Notes: generated by a model from the sequence alone, not told the origin. Positions 23,976-35,888 are shown, counted from the first letter of the stretch. The stretch is 64,000 nt of DNA from Valencia hispanica (GCA_963556495.2 OY747716.1:16318540-16382539), one strand, 5' to 3'. Program-made: numbers and translations.

Positions 23976-24670
23976 AAGCGGTGCAAAACATGTTTTTTTT
24001 TCATGCTGTCTGATCTCTACCTTTATTAGCCTCATAAAAAGGTGACCTTTATATGAAATAAGCATGGGGTATCCCTCACATGAAATTAATTCCATTTAAC
24101 ATGATGCAGGTGTTGGCTTTGAATACAAATGCTACCGTCTGCTCCTTTGTTTTTCTTTTTTCTTTTTTCTTTTCCAGGCTGCACCTTTACCCTTAGACAG
24201 GAAAACTTTACCCTTGGTGATGCCCGACTCGGTGAGAGATATTCGTGTGTAAAATTCATGAATTCATAACTTTTGAGGGTATATTTCACTACTGATCTAT
24301 TGGGCCGTGATAAGAATTCAAAGGTGAACGGAGCTGGAGGACATCTTCAAAGCGGTCGAGGACATCACAGGAAAGCCAATGAGGCGCATTTGCCCTCCTC
24401 CAACATCCCCAGAATACATTCCATGTGCCTCCCCTGCAACGTGATATGCTGTCAGAGGAAAAACCCGACGCCATTGGAGCCTGCTGCCATTAACTTGATT
24501 TACATTGGGTTTCAGTCAAAGGCTGACAAAAAAAATTGGCAATGTCAGCAAATTTCTGTTACATTTGTTAAACCTCCAAAAGACACGTGAAGAAGAAGGG
24601 CGTCGATAGCAGCGCTCACACAGGAGGGCGATATTAACCAGGTGAAAAGCGAATGCAGCGGTAACAAACA
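23976..24670. other. Unique sequence
   Basis: No gene recognised. T-rich run at 24148-24175. Confidence 0.45.
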
Positions 24671-24850
24671 CAGCGCCCTGAAAAAGTTTTCTTACTCCTT
24701 CAATGTTTTTACATTTTGTCCTGATACAACTGAAAACTTGAATGTGTTTTATTAGGACTCATATGATCAGACCATCACAACATAGTTGATAGTGGAGTAG
24801 TTACTTTTTTTAAAATTTGTTAAGCTTCACTGGGTTGTTAAGCTTCTGAT
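24671..24850. mobile_element. Tc1 terminal repeat remnant
   Basis: GCGCCCTGAAAAAGTTTTC, TTTTTACATTTTGTCCTG and GAATGTGTTTTATTAGGAC match Tc1 termini. The SINE at 24854 is inserted next to it. Confidence 0.75.
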
Positions 24851-24853
24851 CTC

Positions 24854-25115
24854 GGGCGGCTGTAGCTCAGTGGTAGAGTTGTCAGCCTGCAACCCAGAAA
24901 TTGTGGGTTCGATTCCAGCTTCCACCTGCTACATGTCGTTGTGTCCTTGGGCAAGACACTTCACCTACCTTGACTGCAGACTGCTTCTGTCAGTCTGCCC
25001 CAGGGCAGCTGTGGCTATAATCATAGCTTGCTTCCACCAGTGAGTGAATGAATAATGGAGTTGTAAAGCACTTTGAGAGTCTTGAAAAGCACTATACAAA
25101 TGCAAGCCATTGTTA
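24854..25115 (+). mobile_element. tRNA-derived SINE with LINE-like tail
   Basis: The head GGGCGGCTGTAGCTCAGTGG holds an A box (TAGCTCAGTGG, 24863-24873). A perfect B box GGTTCGATTCC is at 24906-24916. The body contains TGTCCTTGGGCAAGACACTT and the 3' end AAAAGCACTATACAAATGC, typical of fish SINEs whose tail matches a LINE partner. RNA polymerase III would transcribe an active copy. Confidence 0.9.
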
Positions 25116-25129
25116 TATATATACTTTCC

Positions 25130-25590
25130 AGACAGCAGCTCTAAGGCCAAATTTGTTGAGACAGATTCTTTCACCTGGGCTGTGGATTTCTGCAGCTCTT
25201 CCAGAGCTACTATGGGCGTCTTGCCTGCTGCTATGATTATTCCTCCTCTTCTTCTTCTTCTTCTTCTTCTCTTCTCAGCCTATCTGTTTAGTTCGATGGC
25301 AATCTTTTGTAATGCCTCTCCCTGCTGAAGAGAAGGAGCCAGACAACATGATGCTATCACCTCAAGTTTTACTGCGGGACAGCGTGTTGAGGAAGATGTG
25401 CACATAGCATTTTGCATGTGGGCCCAAAATGTCAACGTCGGTCTTACCAGACCAGAGACCATACTGTTTGTTCACAATAATGCGCTACTTTGTGTTGGCA
25501 TATCACATAGGACACAAATAAAATAAAAGTATGTAGTTTCAACTTGACCACAACGGGAAAAAATCCAAAGAATATGAATAATTTTGCCTT
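25130..25590 (-). mobile_element. Scrambled Tc1 transposase remnants
   Basis: Transposase-derived blocks are out of normal order. A piece from the N-terminal half (CTGTGGATTTCTGCAGCTC, 25181-25200) precedes pieces from the middle (CCCTGCTGAAGAGAAGGAGC, about 25320; TAGCATTTTGCATGTGGGCC, about 25407). The terminal end (TTTGTGTTGGCATATCACAT) follows at about 25490. A CTT repeat lies at 25241-25276. Confidence 0.7.
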
Positions 25591-27033
25591 GATTTATCAG
25601 ACATGACATCTGCCGCTTCCCCTCTCCAGAGCTCCACTATCAAAGCGAACAGCCTGTAGCATGTGTCAGCGGAGGCGGATAACCCCTGGTAGATACAAGG
25701 GGAACAAGGAGACAATCAAAGGCAGTCGGCTCTACTGGAGGTGACAGTGGTCAGCTTCTGGAGGTGATAAAGGCCTTTGAACCTGAAAGCTGCTTGAGGC
25801 CCTCCCTTTGTGTCTCCCCTGGCCCCCCTTGCGTCTGGCCGAAGTGGGGTCAACTTTGATTTCGGCCTCTGGGGATGCTGGGCAGCTCTCTTCATCTCAG
25901 CTGGAGATAGAGAGCTTAAGAGAGACACAGAGCAGGAAAGGGGATAGGTAGTCCACATCTATCAGATAGTGGTCCATCACTGGTGGCTACTGAGCTGCAG
26001 GATGGGTCAACATGCTTGACCTCAAACACTTGACTGGGAATGCAGGAAAAAACAGATAAGGGCATCTGTCTGGCTGCTGACGACAGCAACATGGGTAGCA
26101 GAGCGCTGTATTTTTTTTTTTCCCCTAAAGCATTGAGAATACATTTGTCTCCCCGTTCGCTGAAGTTCAGCTTAAAACATCACTTTGCAAGTATAATAAC
26201 GGCTGACTTAATTCATATTTCATAGTGTCATTCAAGGCCGGTAATCTTCACTCCATTGAATTTTATGACTCAGACCTTCAGACTCACTCAACGCCGCAGC
26301 GGAGTAAATATGTTTCACAAACGGAAAAGTCTGCTTTGCGAGAAGAACCTCCCTGGGAGACATGCAGAGTAAGGCTACGGAACAAACCCTTCCTGTCTTT
26401 GACTGTTATTACGGTTCATGTCATGTCTGCCTGGAAAGCACACCGTCTACCTTGGCAGTCATCACCTCCGTTTTGTTATCCTGCAAACACGCGCATCAAG
26501 GCACGTTGAATTTGGGCCTGAGAAGTGCCCAGCATTGCCCGTTTTTCACCCCTATTGTCTTTGATTGTAACACATTTTGGGATCCACATCCACAAATGTG
26601 ACAGTGCTGAATTCATTTACAGGTTTCCCACGAAGTGAAATAGATCATAGGGCTTTGATTTTTACTGTGGGAGAGGTTAAAGGTCACTAGGGGACGACCA
26701 GGTGAGCTATGCCTGCAGGGCAGCTATCAGTCAAGAGGCAGCATGATGAGCTCCAGAGCTCATCATGCTCAATCCACCAGACACACAAATCCCCTCTGTC
26801 CACCCACTGTATGTGCTCATGCACGGAAACACAAACACAGTCAGTGGAAAAGGAACTGTCCGTGGAGCTAACATATAAGCAAAGTACATCCTCGCTCTGT
26901 CCAGAGGATTTAAAATGGAAACAAGCAGCCAGTTGCTTCAAATTAAAATACGTCTCAACTCATCCTCAGCAAATGTGAGCACTCTGCTAAACTATACATG
27001 CTGCATACTTGCTACTCTAGACCATGTAGTTGT
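25591..27033. other. Unique sequence
   Basis: No gene or repeat recognised apart from a 28-bp palindrome at 26741-26768 with 12-bp arms. Confidence 0.45.
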
Positions 27034-27180
27034 TTTTTGACACCATGCCAGGACAGAAAGGCATCAGCTCATCTCATTAGAGAAGGAATAGTTGCTGCCT
27101 AGCAATATGGGAAGGTTTACAAGGCCACTTTAAAACTATCTGAAGGCCTTCATCATTCTTCAGCAAGAATATATTTCCAT
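27034..27180 (+). mobile_element. Tc1 transposase fragment, forward
   Basis: AATATGGGAAGGTTTACAAGG and CTATCTGAAGGCCTTCATCA resemble the helix-turn-helix coding part of a Tc1 transposase. Decayed. Confidence 0.55.
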
Positions 27181-27224
27181 ATAAATATAAAGAGTAATAA
27201 TCTAAATAAATTGAATGTTTTTCA

Positions 27225-27620
27225 TTTTAGCCCTGACTGTATAAAAATAACCTTTATCTCAGTTGCTTGTCTTTTGCAGCCTCTAACAGGTTTCCAAGAA
27301 GCTTTCCTGTCTGTCCCTACAGCATGATGCTGCCACCACCATGTTTTAAGGTGGGATGTTGTGTTTCGAGTTTCCACCGCACAAAGCATTCTGCATGTAT
27401 GCCAAAAGGTTCAGTTTTGGTCCCATGATCTGATCAGAGCACCTTATTCTGCTGTACATGTTGAGTGCATCTGCTGCATGGCTTGCGGCAAACTTTGAAC
27501 TTGACTTCTTCGACTTTCTTACAACAACAGGTTTCTTGTTGTAACCCTTCCATAAAGAACAGATTAACGGCCAATAATTATGCAGCCCTTTCGAGTTGCC
27601 ACGAGCCTTAGGCTGCATCT
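27225..27620 (-). mobile_element. Tc1 transposase fragment, reverse
   Basis: CAGCATGATGCTGCCACCAC, GCACAAAGCATTCTGCATG and CCAAAAGGTTCAGTTTTGG correspond to the middle of a Tc1 transposase on the minus strand. The first catalytic Asp region survives (CSDQ). It lies head-to-head with the forward piece at 27034, so at least two elements contributed. Confidence 0.8.
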
Positions 27621-27689
27621 CTAATGAATGCAGCTTCCCGGAATGCAGCAGAGAAGCAAATGTGGCTCCCTATCATTTCGTGAAGGGAT

Positions 27690-27935
27690 AAAAAGCTACA
27701 AAGCCGTTAAAACGTATTCACCCCACCCCCCTGGATGTTTAACCCTTTTGATTGCTTTTACAAATCAATCATGATCAACAAAATTTTTTTTGACAAAAAG
27801 ATGGACAACAAAACTTTTTAAAATCAAAGTGAAAACTGATCTCTGCAAAATTATGACGATTAAATAAAATTATGTACCATAAAATAACTGACTGGACAAA
27901 TATTCACCCCCTTCAGGTCAGTATAAATGCACTTT
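27690..27935. mobile_element. Tc1 terminal repeat of a third family
   Basis: AAAACGTATTCACCCC, TTTGATTGCTTTTACAAATC and a second CAAATATTCACCCCCTT near 27897 match the long terminal repeat of another fish Tc1 lineage. Confidence 0.75.
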
Positions 27936-28142
27936 GGGCTCCAATCACAGGGCCATGTGGGTTTGGATTATTTTAAATCCCTTTATCCCTTAAACCCTTA
28001 ATGTAAAAAACTGTATTTTGCATTTATTTGTGTTGTCTTTGTCTAATATTTACATTTGTTTGATGATCTGAAACATTTGTGACAATCATGCCAAAAAAAA
28101 AAGAAATCAGGATGTAAGGAAACAGTTTTTCACACCACTGTA
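27936..28142. mobile_element. Right end of a further Tc1 family
   Basis: TTGTGTTGTCTTTGTCTAAT, GATGATCTGAAACATTTG and the terminus TTTTTCACACCACTG followed by TA (28141-28142) identify another Tc1 terminal repeat, inserted in or beside the previous element. Confidence 0.8.
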
Positions 28143-28680
28143 AACACCTCATACTGTCTTTCAAGCATGGTGGTAGAGGGTTGATGATTATGGCTTGTTT
28201 TATGACCTAAGCACCTTGCAATCATTGAATCTACCCCAAACCTTTATGTATATCAAAGTGCTCACTGGTCAAATGTAAGGCCATCTCGCTGGCGAGTCAT
28301 CAACAGGAAAAATAATCTCAAACGCAGGGGCAAATCTACAACAGAATGGCCTCAAAAAAACAAAAAAAAATCAATGGGCTGCAATGTCCCAAAGTCCAGA
28401 CCTTAATCCGATTCAAATAACACTAACCCTGGTTATGCCTGCAAACCTTAATGTAGCAACGTCGAAAATCTTACTAGAACAATATCCCTCTTCAACAAGA
28501 CTGATAAAGTCCTTATTACTGAAGATGGCTTTGAAACCATTGACTTGTGTGGTATTCTTTATTTTTCCCATTGCTCTACATTCCCGACATATAATGGAGC
28601 AGACATGCAACAAAGCATGGGGCAAAATTATCTTGATGACTGAGCTTGGCATTAATCCTGCAAACCCAGGATGTCTTTAA
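28143..28680 (+). pseudogene. Tc1-like transposase C-terminal remnant
   Basis: This is a forward-strand remnant of a DDE transposase. Early blocks include CAAGCATGGTGGTAGAGG. Near 28384 it reads MSQSPDLNPIQI, the motif that precedes and normally contains the catalytic Glu; here Glu is replaced by Gln. Upstream frames are broken. It appears to continue the element whose terminal repeat is at 27690, with the 28142 end inserted between. It is inactive. Confidence 0.7.
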
Positions 28681-30129
28681 ACAAACTGAGTTACATCTGG
28701 TTTTATCTTTAACTCTGGCTCCGGTTTTCTGAAGCATCAGCCCCGCTACTCCTTTTAAACTCCACCGAGAGGCGTAACCCCGGGACTTTTATGCGTCTGA
28801 AAAAATGTGCTGAATGCTTTATTTTGTCCTGCAGCTAAGGGATCCTAAAACACAGAACCTGAAAAAACCCAAATAAACAAGCAAGAAGCTGTAAAATTTA
28901 TTAATCCAGTCAATGACACTCAATATGTTATTTGTTGCACTTCTGACCGCTTGGGGCTAATGACTTGCCCTTTATTGGTAATTACTTGGACTCCTCATCC
29001 TTGAACGTTACACCTGTGTACAATGATATCTTTATATTTATTGTCTTTCCCTTCGCTGTTGACAATCAGCCAAAGAGGAGGGTGGGGGGGTTGATGATGC
29101 ACTGAACTGCGCGTGCTTGATGAGGCAAAGAAGAGAGAACATTAATTATTCAGAGCTCAAATCACAAAAATAAAGATGGCAAACCAAATTGTTTTGAAAA
29201 ATTCCCGAGGAAAGAGAAATGTTGGCAAGCCTCCCAAAATGCTGTTTGAAAATGCTCTTTGAAGGTAATGAGGCATGCTCGTGGCACACAGAAGCAGAAA
29301 GTAGTGCCATGGCAAAGCGGCATGTTCTCAACTGGGGTTCTTTTTTGCTTACATATCACTTTGCTAAGGCACGTGTAGTACATTTCTAATGAAGTTCAGG
29401 ATCATGCTCTACCCCCGCTAAGACCATATGCCTTTTAAAGCGAGGGATGGGGGTGAAGAAGGTGGAGAAAAATAGAGCAAACTTTGCACTCTGGTTTCGT
29501 GACTTCCATAACAATATATTCACTCGCTGAATTTCACGTCTTTAACACCAGAATAAAGTGTGATATCAGTCTCAGTCCTATTAAAACGTGCACTTCTCTA
29601 CTGCACTGCAACGAGCAATATTAGACATTATTATACAGGCTGTTTTATGGCTAATGAGATATGAGAGAATCTTCTTTCTTGTTGTTAATAATGCATGTGA
29701 GGTGAGAAAATACTGTTTTTATTGTATCCCCCAAACCCTTCACAATATGATAAAGAATGTGAAAGTTCAGCGGTTATTAGGCAGATTTTTGGGTAGTAAA
29801 AATGATAAAGGGATTATAAAAAATAAATGCAAGAAGGAGGCACAGACTTCACCAATCATTTATTTATTGTATATAAATGTGTGGTACTGGTCAATATTAA
29901 TCGCCTCCTGGGCAGACCTGGAGAATGCAGTAAATCATAAAACTAAGGCTGAAGTGCCAAGGTTTTCTGCAAACGCTTTTCTCCCAAACTGTGTAACGTT
30001 TTTGGTTTGAGAAAAAAAAGACTAAACCGTAGTGACCATGTGAGTAATGCTAGCTTCAGCCAACCAGGTGGAAGTCAATATTAACAGGGACAGGTCTCAA
30101 ACATTTTAACCTGTGAGAGCTTTGTAAAT
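28681..30129. other. Unique sequence
   Basis: No gene or repeat recognised. The longest frame (about 140 codons, 29588-30010) has no recognisable domain. Confidence 0.45.
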
Positions 30130-30415
30130 TTGAAAAATGTACAGTTAAAGCTAGATATTTACATACACTATTTAGTCTGTCAGATATCCAATCAGAATAC
30201 GTTTTTCCTGTTAGTTAGGATTACAAAGATTATTTGTCTCTATAATTGTTATTACCTGTCTTCAAAGTCAGAAGTTCTCATACATTATTTCATAGAATTG
30301 ATTGAATTGCCTATAAACTTTTTATTATTAGGGAATCACACCAGTCCCTACATCCACACAACATGATGCTACCAACCACGTACTTAACAATTGGGAGTGT
30401 GTTGTGATGTGGAAC
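30130..30415. mobile_element. Tc1 remnant with TTTACATACACT-type terminus
   Basis: TACAGTTAAAGCTAGATATTTACATACACTA at the left, CAAAGTCAGAAGTTCTCATAC inside, and CACAACATGATGCTACC at the right match a fish Tc1 lineage with long terminal repeats. Strongly shortened. Confidence 0.7.
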
Positions 30416-30808
30416 ATTTTTTTTCTAGATCTAAAGTCTATGATATTGATCTAATAATTTTATCACAGTAATTATTAGAGTCAAGGAAGAGGCCTTTCAC
30501 CTACTTGTTTTTAACTGTTGACTCCTCGACAGTGAGGAGTGTTTTGGTTAACCTTGCAATGAATACAATACATCAGGGGACTGAAGGCAGAAGCTGCTTG
30601 CAGAGCAGGCAGACATGAGCTGGGTGCGAGAGAGTTCGAGTTCGAGTTCGAGCGTTGGCCCAGACGGGCTCATGTTTAAGAATGGCCGTAATAAAATATT
30701 AAAAAACGCAGATGCAGACTGCAGCCTCATTCCTATGAATGGAAGAAGATACATTTCTTCCCATAATAGTTGCCATGCTTACAAGTGTCCTCTTTTTTCA
30801 CCCAAATG
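30416..30808. other. Unique sequence
   Basis: No gene recognised. A short GTTCGA-type repeat at about 30637-30653. Confidence 0.45.
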
Positions 30809-31745
30809 TACAGGTGAAACTTAAAAAATGTGAATATTGTGCAAAAGTTCATCTACTTCAGTAATTCAAGCCTTTATATGTTATAATTTTGATGATTATG
30901 GCTTACTGCTTATGAAAACCCCAAATTCAAAATCTCAGAAAATTTGAATATTGTGAAATATTGTGCACAACCAGCAGGGATGACCGCAGCCTGGAGAGGA
31001 TTGTCAGGAAAGGCCATTGAAAAGTGTTGGGGACCTTCACAAGGAGTGGACTGAGGTTGGAGTTAGATCATCAAGAGCCACCACACAAAGACGGATCCTG
31101 GACATGGGCTTAAATTGTCGTATCCCTGTTGTCAAGCCTCTCCTGAACAACAAACAACATCAGAAGTGTCTACCCTGGGCTAAAGAAAAGAAGAACTGCA
31201 AACGTTTGCATCTCATTTGGAAACCAATGTGCCAGAGTCTGAATGAAGAATGGAGAGGCACACAATCCAACATTCTTGAAGTCCACTATGAAGTTTCACA
31301 GTCTGTTGATTTGGGGAGCCATGTCATCTGCTGGCGTTGGTCCACTGTGCTTTATTAAGTCCAGAGTCAACACAGGACATTTTGGACATTTTGGAGCACT
31401 TCATGCTTCCTTCCACAGACGAGCTTTATGGAGATGCTGACTTTATTTTCCAGCAGGACTTGGTACCTGCCCACACTGCCAAAAGTACCAAAACCTGGTT
31501 CAACGACAATGGGATTACTGTGCTTGATTGGCCAGCAAACTTACCTTAACTGAACCCGACAGAGAATTTATGGGGCATTGCCAAGACAAAGATGAGAGAC
31601 ATGAGACTGAACAATGCAGAAGATTTGAAGGCCAAAATTGAAGCATCCTGGTCTTCTATAACACCACAGCCTAATAGCATCCATGCCACGCCGCATTTAG
31701 GCATCAGTTGATGCAAAAGAGACCCAAACCAAGTTCTATATTGTT
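30809..31745 (+). mobile_element. Tc1-like element, 3' terminal repeat lost
   Basis: It starts at TA followed by CAGGTGAAACTTAAAAAATG and the repeated phrase AAAAATTTGAATATTGTG-like near 30815 and 30935, a distinct fish Tc1 family. The transposase follows, but the right terminus cannot be found. Confidence 0.85.
30975..31745 (+). pseudogene. Tc1-like transposase pseudogene
   Basis: Recognisable segments run in order across three frames. The helix-turn-helix end is near 31017-31110. LIWGAMSSAG is near 31305 and LPSTDELYGDADFIFQQD, holding the second catalytic Asp, is near 31400-31460. PAHTAKSTKTW, VLDWPANLP, an in-frame stop, then LNPTENLWG with the catalytic Glu follow at about 31550-31580. 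The first catalytic Asp segment is not clear. Frameshifts and stops make it inactive. It represents a different lineage from the 16848 copy, with DLVPAHT in place of DNDPKH. Confidence 0.88.
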
Positions 31746-31970
31746 GTGCCACAGATAGGTAGGTTTTGGCTATGAATAATTATGAATAATTGCTTAGAGC
31801 AATTATTAATCAGATTAATAATTTTATGTAAAAATTGCAAAATTTAGGGGCACCACCTGGATTCCAGGAATACAATAGCCAAATTGTTCAGTCTCAGTTT
31901 ATGTTTATGATTACCTGCCTGATAAGGCTGAGATAATTAAACAATATAAATGAAGGAGTAAGTTCTTGGC
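31746..31970. other. Unclassified AT-rich sequence
   Basis: It contains repeated ATTAATCAGATTAATAATTT-like stretches and no recognised element. Confidence 0.35.
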
Positions 31971-31975
31971 GTTCT

Positions 31976-32160
31976 TGTCACGCTGCCCTGTTCATGCCTC
32001 ATTGTCTTCACCGTCTTCCTGCTGTCTTCCGTCCCTGCCCGATGTCCAGTATCTCCGTTCCTGCCGTCTTCACCATCATCATCACCTCCTCCTGTAATAA
32101 ACATCCTGCACCTTCCTTCAGCGAGTACGTTTGGGTCCATACTCCACACACCTCCTGACA
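31976..32160 (+). mobile_element. Solo LTR (185 bp) with perfect 5-bp target duplication
   Basis: It starts TGTCACGCTG and ends CACCTCCTGACA, matching the TGTCA...TGACA pattern of the LTR element at 41848. It is flanked by GTTCT on both sides (31971-31975 and 32161-32165) and contains AATAAA at 32096-32101. No internal retroelement sequence follows, so it looks like a recombined or deleted LTR. Confidence 0.8.
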
Positions 32161-32165
32161 GTTCT

Positions 32166-32360
32166 TGAACAGCAAGTTACTACACATGTAGCTGAAATAA
32201 CAACAACGGTTTTCCAAAATACAAGAGTTTATTACAAAAAAAATTCAACTTTCAGATCAAACTAAGGTTTATATCTGTCAAAGATAACATGAATAAATAC
32301 AAAATGTAATGTTCAAAGAAGAATTTCTGTCTGACAACTTGAAGTATGCTGGAAGACCCT
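32166..32360. other. Unique sequence
   Basis: Nothing recognised. Confidence 0.4.
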
Positions 32361-32944
32361 TAAACAGTAACTCATTACGCTCCAATCTAAAAGCATTCAA
32401 GAACAGATGAGAAATGGTGTCATTGAAATTTGGCAATCTGAAAAGCTTTCTAAAGCTTTTGAACTACATTGAACCACCCTTATCCGCGAATGGAGGAAAC
32501 ATATTACAGTAGTAAACTGCCCTAACAAAACTATTCCAAGAGTTCATCAACAGCTCATTCAAGAGGTTGCAAATGAAACCTTGAACAACATCTAATGAGG
32601 CCTCACTTGCCTCAGTTAAGGTCAGCATTAATGATTCATCTATAAGAAAGAGACTGGGCAAACATAGCTTTCATGAGTGAGCCCATGGTGGAATCCATTG
32701 TGGACCAAAATAACACAAATGGATGTCTTACATTTATCAAGAAACAACTTGATGATCGGCATGACTTTTGGGTACATATTCTGGGACAGCAGAGACCTTT
32801 TTTGAAGCGTGTGCATCCTGCTACATCCCACATAAATCTAACACAGCATTTCAGAGAGAAAAACATCATACCAGCAGTCATATATGGTGGTGGTAGTGTG
32901 ATGGTTGCCTTAGTTCCTCAGGACATGGATGACTTGGTACAGAG
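32361..32944 (+). mobile_element. Old Tc1 transposase remnant
   Basis: GAGGCCTCACTTGCCTCAGT, AAGAAAGAGACTGGGC, AACACAGCATTTCAGAG and ATATGGTGGTGGTAGTGTGA are successive blocks of a forward Tc1 transposase of the same lineage as 16215-16628. An insertion follows at about 32945. Confidence 0.85.
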
Positions 32945-33785
32945 GTTATTGTTAACAAAAACTAACAAAATAACGAAAACTAGAAGTAAAGAAACATTTT
33001 TGTTAACTGAAATAAAAATAAAAATGATGCATTGCAACAAAACTGTAATGAGTATTCACAAAACTAACAAAAAATTATTGAATTTATTGAACAAAAATTC
33101 CCTTAGTTTGTATTTCTGGGTGTCATGCATTAGTATAAAGTATAAAGTCCAGTTTCCGGTTGTTGTTTTTTTTTCTGTTGTTTGTTTTACTCTATTTGCC
33201 AACAGATGGCAGATATGCCAGTCAACTAGTCTCTGTTGCCGCAGTCCATCCAAAAGTAAGTGCCAGAGTCCAATTTGGGATTACTTACTACTAGAGAATG
33301 CGCAAAAATGATCAAAAGCATTATTGGACTCAACTCATGAAAGCTTGGCTTTTGCTTTGTGGTGTTGGCAGTCAGTTTCAGTGTATTTTCAGAACGGTAG
33401 TACCTGCATTTATTGTTGGGTTTCTAATGTACAGGTGCTGTTATTATGTTTACAGAATTTTTGAAAGTTACTCCGTAAAATATCTTTTATACTTGGCTGA
33501 TATGTATGGTTGTTCATATGCCCCAAGTCAGTCATAAAAAAAACTAGAATCATTTTCTGTGATTTTGTTACACATTTGTTTTTTTCAGCCATGTCCCTGG
33601 TATGTAACTTGTATCACAAAAAGACTAAAACTCTGACTGAAACTAATAAAAACTCAACTGAAACTAAGCATTTTCAAAAGATTAGTATTAAAACTAAACT
33701 TACTAACAAATGGTAAAAACTAATTGAATTGAAAAATCAAAAGTCAAAACTAAATAAAATGTAAAACTAATGAAAATTTTTACTG
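32945..33785. mobile_element. Unclassified A-rich insertion with ACTAAAA motifs
   Basis: Both ends are dense in AAAACTA-type motifs (for example near 32957-32990 and 33620-33775). It interrupts the surrounding Tc1 remnant. Near-identical 10-mers TTATTGTTAA (32947) and TTACTGTTAA (33780) bound it and might be a target duplication. A 212-codon frame across its left edge mixes Tc1 and insert sequence and is not a gene. Confidence 0.45.
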
Positions 33786-33925
33786 TTAAAGCCTTACTTG
33801 GAACCACAAGAAACCTGAAGGGAAATGTCTGCCCCTCCTTTCATGAACTTGGGTTCTACAAAAGGACGCATCACATGCCTGTAAGGGGGCAAATACTTGT
33901 ATACAATGAAGAAGAGAGGGCTGGG
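33786..33925 (+). mobile_element. Tc1 remnant, continuation after insertion
   Basis: GTAAGGGGGCAAATACTTG at about 33881 resembles the inner end of a Tc1 terminal repeat. Decayed, so tentative. Confidence 0.45.
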
Positions 33926-35888
33926 AAGATCTTGAGGAATTCTGGTTCCAGTTGAAGAGATGGGAAATGGAGTGTACGCAGAAATACACAGAAAGCAAGC
34001 CAGACTATAACTACCATGTCAAGTTGTAAACTCCAAAGCGAAAGCTATTACCATGAGCTGCTATTGGCAAGGACTGTAAGATTTTGGCTTGGCATAAAGA
34101 ATTGCTCAGTAGCGATGTCCAGGACAGTGTAAATGGGATTTCTGCTTTGCATCCCTAGTTATGGGGGCTGGATCTGGACTAAGCTCCTGTAAATATCCTA
34201 AATTCGCTAGTATTACTCTTGCTTGCATTGCATTTGTGTTCACTGGTATTTTTTTTGGTTGCTTAGATTAAGGGTGTCATGCACATAAGCTAAAATAATC
34301 AGTTGCTGAAACAAAAGTTTAAAAAGTGGTGAACATATTTCTATGCGTGCACAATCCACACAGAGACAATGTCTTTCAAATCTTTGAAAAACAGATGAGG
34401 GGGACGAAACCAAATCCAGCTGATCTGCAATGCATTAGCTAGCACACTAACAGTATGTTACAGCCCATTAGTGGTTAACAATGATAGCTGATTTTCAGAT
34501 GGCACGGATAGCCATTACTGTAATTCGCTCCAGCCTGCGTCAACTCCCCAATGACAACCGCTGCTTCCGGCTCTGACACTAGATCAATAATGCAAAACCT
34601 CCCTAAAGTTCTGCCTTGTGGCTTCATTTAAAAGAGCTTCCTTCTGAACTAATGATGCAGGTTAATTGGCTTGTCATCGTTTAGAACTGAACTCCAAAAA
34701 AGGGAAGGCTGGCGATTAAAAAGCGAACTGCTCCGGAGATGTGCCGAGTCCCCTCAGCATATTGCCTCTGTAGTTTTATTGATGGCTTTTCCCTGTTTTG
34801 GCCCACCACCAAATTGCTGCGCTTCTTTGTACTTTCCGTTTTGTAGGGTCAATATGTTTAGGTGGAAACGGTCGACCAAGGAAGCATCAAGAGAGGCAGA
34901 ACAGATCAAACACATCCAGTCTGTAGATGCTTCTGTAAACTTGAGGCATCCATAATGAGTGAATGGAAGAAAGGTTGAACAGTTTAGCAGAGGAAACTTT
35001 AACAGGCTATACCTTCAATTTACATTCATGTCCTCAGACATGTACTTGAGGAAAGAGACTTAGATTATGTCCTTTCATTCAGCACAAGTTCCCCTGGAGA
35101 CTTTGAACACATTCACAGAATGAAACAAACATATATTCAGCTGGTCAAACATATGGTCCATTATGTGCTCTCTGTAGGTACTACTGTCCCTCCTGATTTC
35201 CTTCCCACAGAAACACCCCAGGGGTCGAGCCACTTCTATCGATTGCCACCACTTATTAATCTGCCTCCGGGCGAACGCTACGGGCCTGCCATTTGTTAGT
35301 GGCTCTCCAACAGGATGCCATTAGAACGTCACCATCACACATTATCTTGAATAAGTCATGAGGAGGACGGTTAAGGCTGCAACTTCCTCCCACATTAGGA
35401 TAAACGACTTTCTGGCAAGGAGAAACACGCCATGTTTCGTTAATATGCATATAGAGGGAAAGCATGAGCGAGCGAGGCGGACAGATACAGACAGACGAAG
35501 AAAGGAAGGCCGATAGATAAGAATTAAGGACAGGGTACAAACCAAATTCTCTGCGGAGGGAAGGACATTCAAGATCAATTGCTGAGAGAAGATGCAGACT
35601 AAGTAGTTTCATTACAGTGAGAAAGGCAGAATTTGGTCCTTAGAATTGAGTGAAGGCACAACTAAACCTCTGATTCAGGGGTCTGAGCTGTTGTTGTTTT
35701 TCAAAACTCCTTTTACCTGATTGTTTCTTGTAATATGACGTCCATTTAACTAATCAAAACTGCAAGAGCTAAAGAGCGCTTCTAGATTTCTGACTTATTT
35801 TCAACTCTAAAATGTGCCGGTAGATGGCTGTCCTGACTTTGGATGTCATAAAACACAATCAACCAAAAGCTGCAAATGACATATAAAC
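33926..35888. other. Unique sequence
   Basis: No gene or interspersed repeat recognised. The parts around 34570-34950 and 35180-35600 lack repeats and are relatively GC-rich. Confidence 0.4.

Noticed and set aside
24854..24925. tRNA gene suggested by A and B boxes
   Set aside because: The tRNA-like head is followed by a SINE body and LINE-like tail and has no proper acceptor stem closure.
29588..30010. 140-codon forward frame as a host gene
   Set aside because: AT-rich region, no recognisable domain, no splice or promoter support.
32673..33311. 212-codon forward frame
   Set aside because: It crosses the junction between a decayed Tc1 and an unrelated A-rich insertion.
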